Below are positions 62,885 through 64,000 of a DNA stretch of 64,000 nucleotides, piece by piece. Below the pieces are notes generated by a model. It did not search any database. It saw only the letters and a list, made by a program, of their open reading frames with translations, and was not told the origin of the DNA. The stretch is from NCBI RefSeq assembly GCF_905220365.1, contig NC_061153.1, forward strand, positions 5,972,001-6,036,000, read 5' to 3'. The position numbers were made by a program, and so were the translations under genes. Each line of letters begins with the position of its first letter. The stretch's first letter is position 1. The DNA comes from Vanessa cardui (Eukaryota; Arthropoda; Insecta; Lepidoptera; Nymphalidae).

Positions 62885-63560
62885 CTACACTAACCTTAAC
62901 AAATGTTCAAAATGAGCTCCTTCTCGTGTGATACACAGTTCGGCACGTTTACGCATATTGTCTTTCACACTATTTAATACGAATGGGTCACTTTTAATAG
63001 TTTCGAAAGTACTAGTGATTTTTAATTTCAACTCCTCTCTGTTGACATACTCTGTAGCATACACAAGAAGTTTTACCTCCCCCCATAAATAGAAGTCCAG
63101 TGGAGTAAGATCTGGAGAGCGAGCTGGCCATGGCACAGGCCCTCCGCGCCCTATCCAGCGATCTCCAAACGTATTGTTTAAGTACTCACGTACCTGCGTC
63201 TGATAGTGCACGGGTGCTCCGTCGTGCTGATAAAATAAGTTTTGGAGATTGCTCAGTGGTACATCATCAAGCATGTCATTCACCGCACTGTTTAAAATGT
63301 CTAAGTATGACACAGCATTGAGTCTTCCTTCGATGAAATACGGCCCTAACAAACAGTTATTTAAAACACCAGCCCCCACTAAACCTGTGTTGATAAGCGT
63401 CCTGTCGCGTAACGTATGGATTGGAATGACTCCACCAATGTTCATTGTGTACGTTAAAAATACCTAACTTAGTAAACGTAGCTTCGTCCGTGAACAATAT
63501 GTTTTTGTCAGTGTTTTGCAAAAACCACCACCTCTGTTATTTTCTGTTTTTATAAACGCC
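62885..63560 (-). pseudogene. Mariner-like transposase fragment (DD41D, rosa-like)
   Basis: The minus-strand frame 63445-62885 carries the second catalytic Asp in FYQHDGAPVHYQ and the third in SPDLTPLDFYLWG. Counting gives 41 residues between them, the spacing of the DD41D (rosa) group of Tc1/mariner. The first Asp (NILFTDEATF) lies near 63500, in a different frame, followed by NVHNEHWWSHSNPYV. A frame change near 63430 breaks the gene. The N-terminal paired DNA-binding domain is missing, and no TIRs were found. Confidence 0.8.
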
Positions 63561-63574
63561 ATCACTAAAATTTT

Positions 63575-64000
63575 AACTTCGCACTACCATCTGTATGCCA
63601 ATGACGTATGCAGCTCTACGAACACTTTGCTGTCAATGATCTTGCCGCGGCTATTAACTCCCTAAATGATAATCTCCACCGCATTTCTCTTTGGTCCGCT
63701 AAATATGGTATCACTGACAATCCATCCAAGTGTCAAGCCATCATTATAGACAGTAGGCTAAGCTAGACGTTCTGACTCTGCCCAGCCTAAGATATAATAA
63801 TATACCAATAGAGTTCAGCAGTAGTGTTAAAGACCTCGGCATTATCATTGACAGTAAACTCACTTGGGGGGAACATATTAAAGAAGTTTCTCGTAGGTTT
63901 TACGCCACTATGCATTCCGTGATGCGTTTAAAAAATTTTTTGCCCATGAAAACTAAAATCCAGCTTGTTACTACCCTCTTGGTTCCAATTCTTGATTACG
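63575..64000 (+). pseudogene. LINE-Q copy 3 RT fragment, runs off the window
   Basis: Plus-strand pieces in three frames match the palm and thumb of LINE-Q: HYHLYANDV (the YADD box mutated to YAND, near 63583-63608), then LYEHFAVNDLAAAINSLN, then VKDLGIIIDSKLTWGEHIKE and IQLVTTLLVPILDY at the edge. A stop and frame changes break it. The loss of one catalytic Asp alone would kill the RT. Confidence 0.8.

Overview
This is a transposon-packed stretch of an insect nuclear genome, most likely a moth or butterfly. The evidence is AT-rich DNA, introns of about 75-115 bp in the one spliced gene pair, a mag-like retrotransposon with very short LTRs, an errantivirus with an env gene, and LINE and Helitron termini of the kind common in Lepidoptera. 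I recognise no conserved host gene. Nearly everything is a mobile element, its debris, or an endogenous viral fragment. Many elements sit inside others, so the order of events can be read.

Layout. 1-8160: a decayed Ty3/gypsy element on the minus strand (gypsy-A), split by two copies of one LINE family (LINE-P) in opposite orientations. 8280-16323: a broken Helitron with Rep and PIF1-like helicase. Its 3' end carries an inverted-dimer Penelope-like element (PLE) and a TA-flanked MITE-like insert. 16330-18690: a broken LINE (LINE-Q). 19117-24222: a copy of a repeat ending in CTAG, carrying an almost intact PIF/Harbinger element (19988-23599) that encodes both the HARBI1-like transposase and its Myb/SANT-like partner. 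24249-35987: an errantivirus (gag, pol, env) into whose pol a young mag-like element (29404-33607, identical LTRs) has jumped. 36795-38990: the 3' part of another gypsy pol (gypsy-C). 39597-41613: a broken zinc-finger gene with a possible tyrosine-recombinase fold. 42208-47127: gypsy-B, with near-identical LTRs but a ruined interior, inside a second CTAG repeat. 48142-50937: a 2.8-kb palindrome.

51662-60719 holds the most unusual item: an endogenous fragment of a virga/negev-like positive-strand RNA virus replicase with both halves of a superfamily-1 helicase. It is split by LINE-Q copy 2 (7-bp target duplication), which is in turn split by LINE-R. LINE-R has two open ORFs overlapping at a canonical -1 frameshift heptamer (A AAA AAC). 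The last 3 kb holds an unrecognised repetitive protein gene, a DD41D mariner fragment and a third LINE-Q piece.

The working parts, where any survive, are self-contained mobile systems: the Harbinger pair, the mag gag-pol ORF, the errantivirus gag, and LINE-R ORF1/ORF2. Many other ORFs are broken by single-base indels, some in homopolymers. A few of these could be assembly errors rather than mutations.
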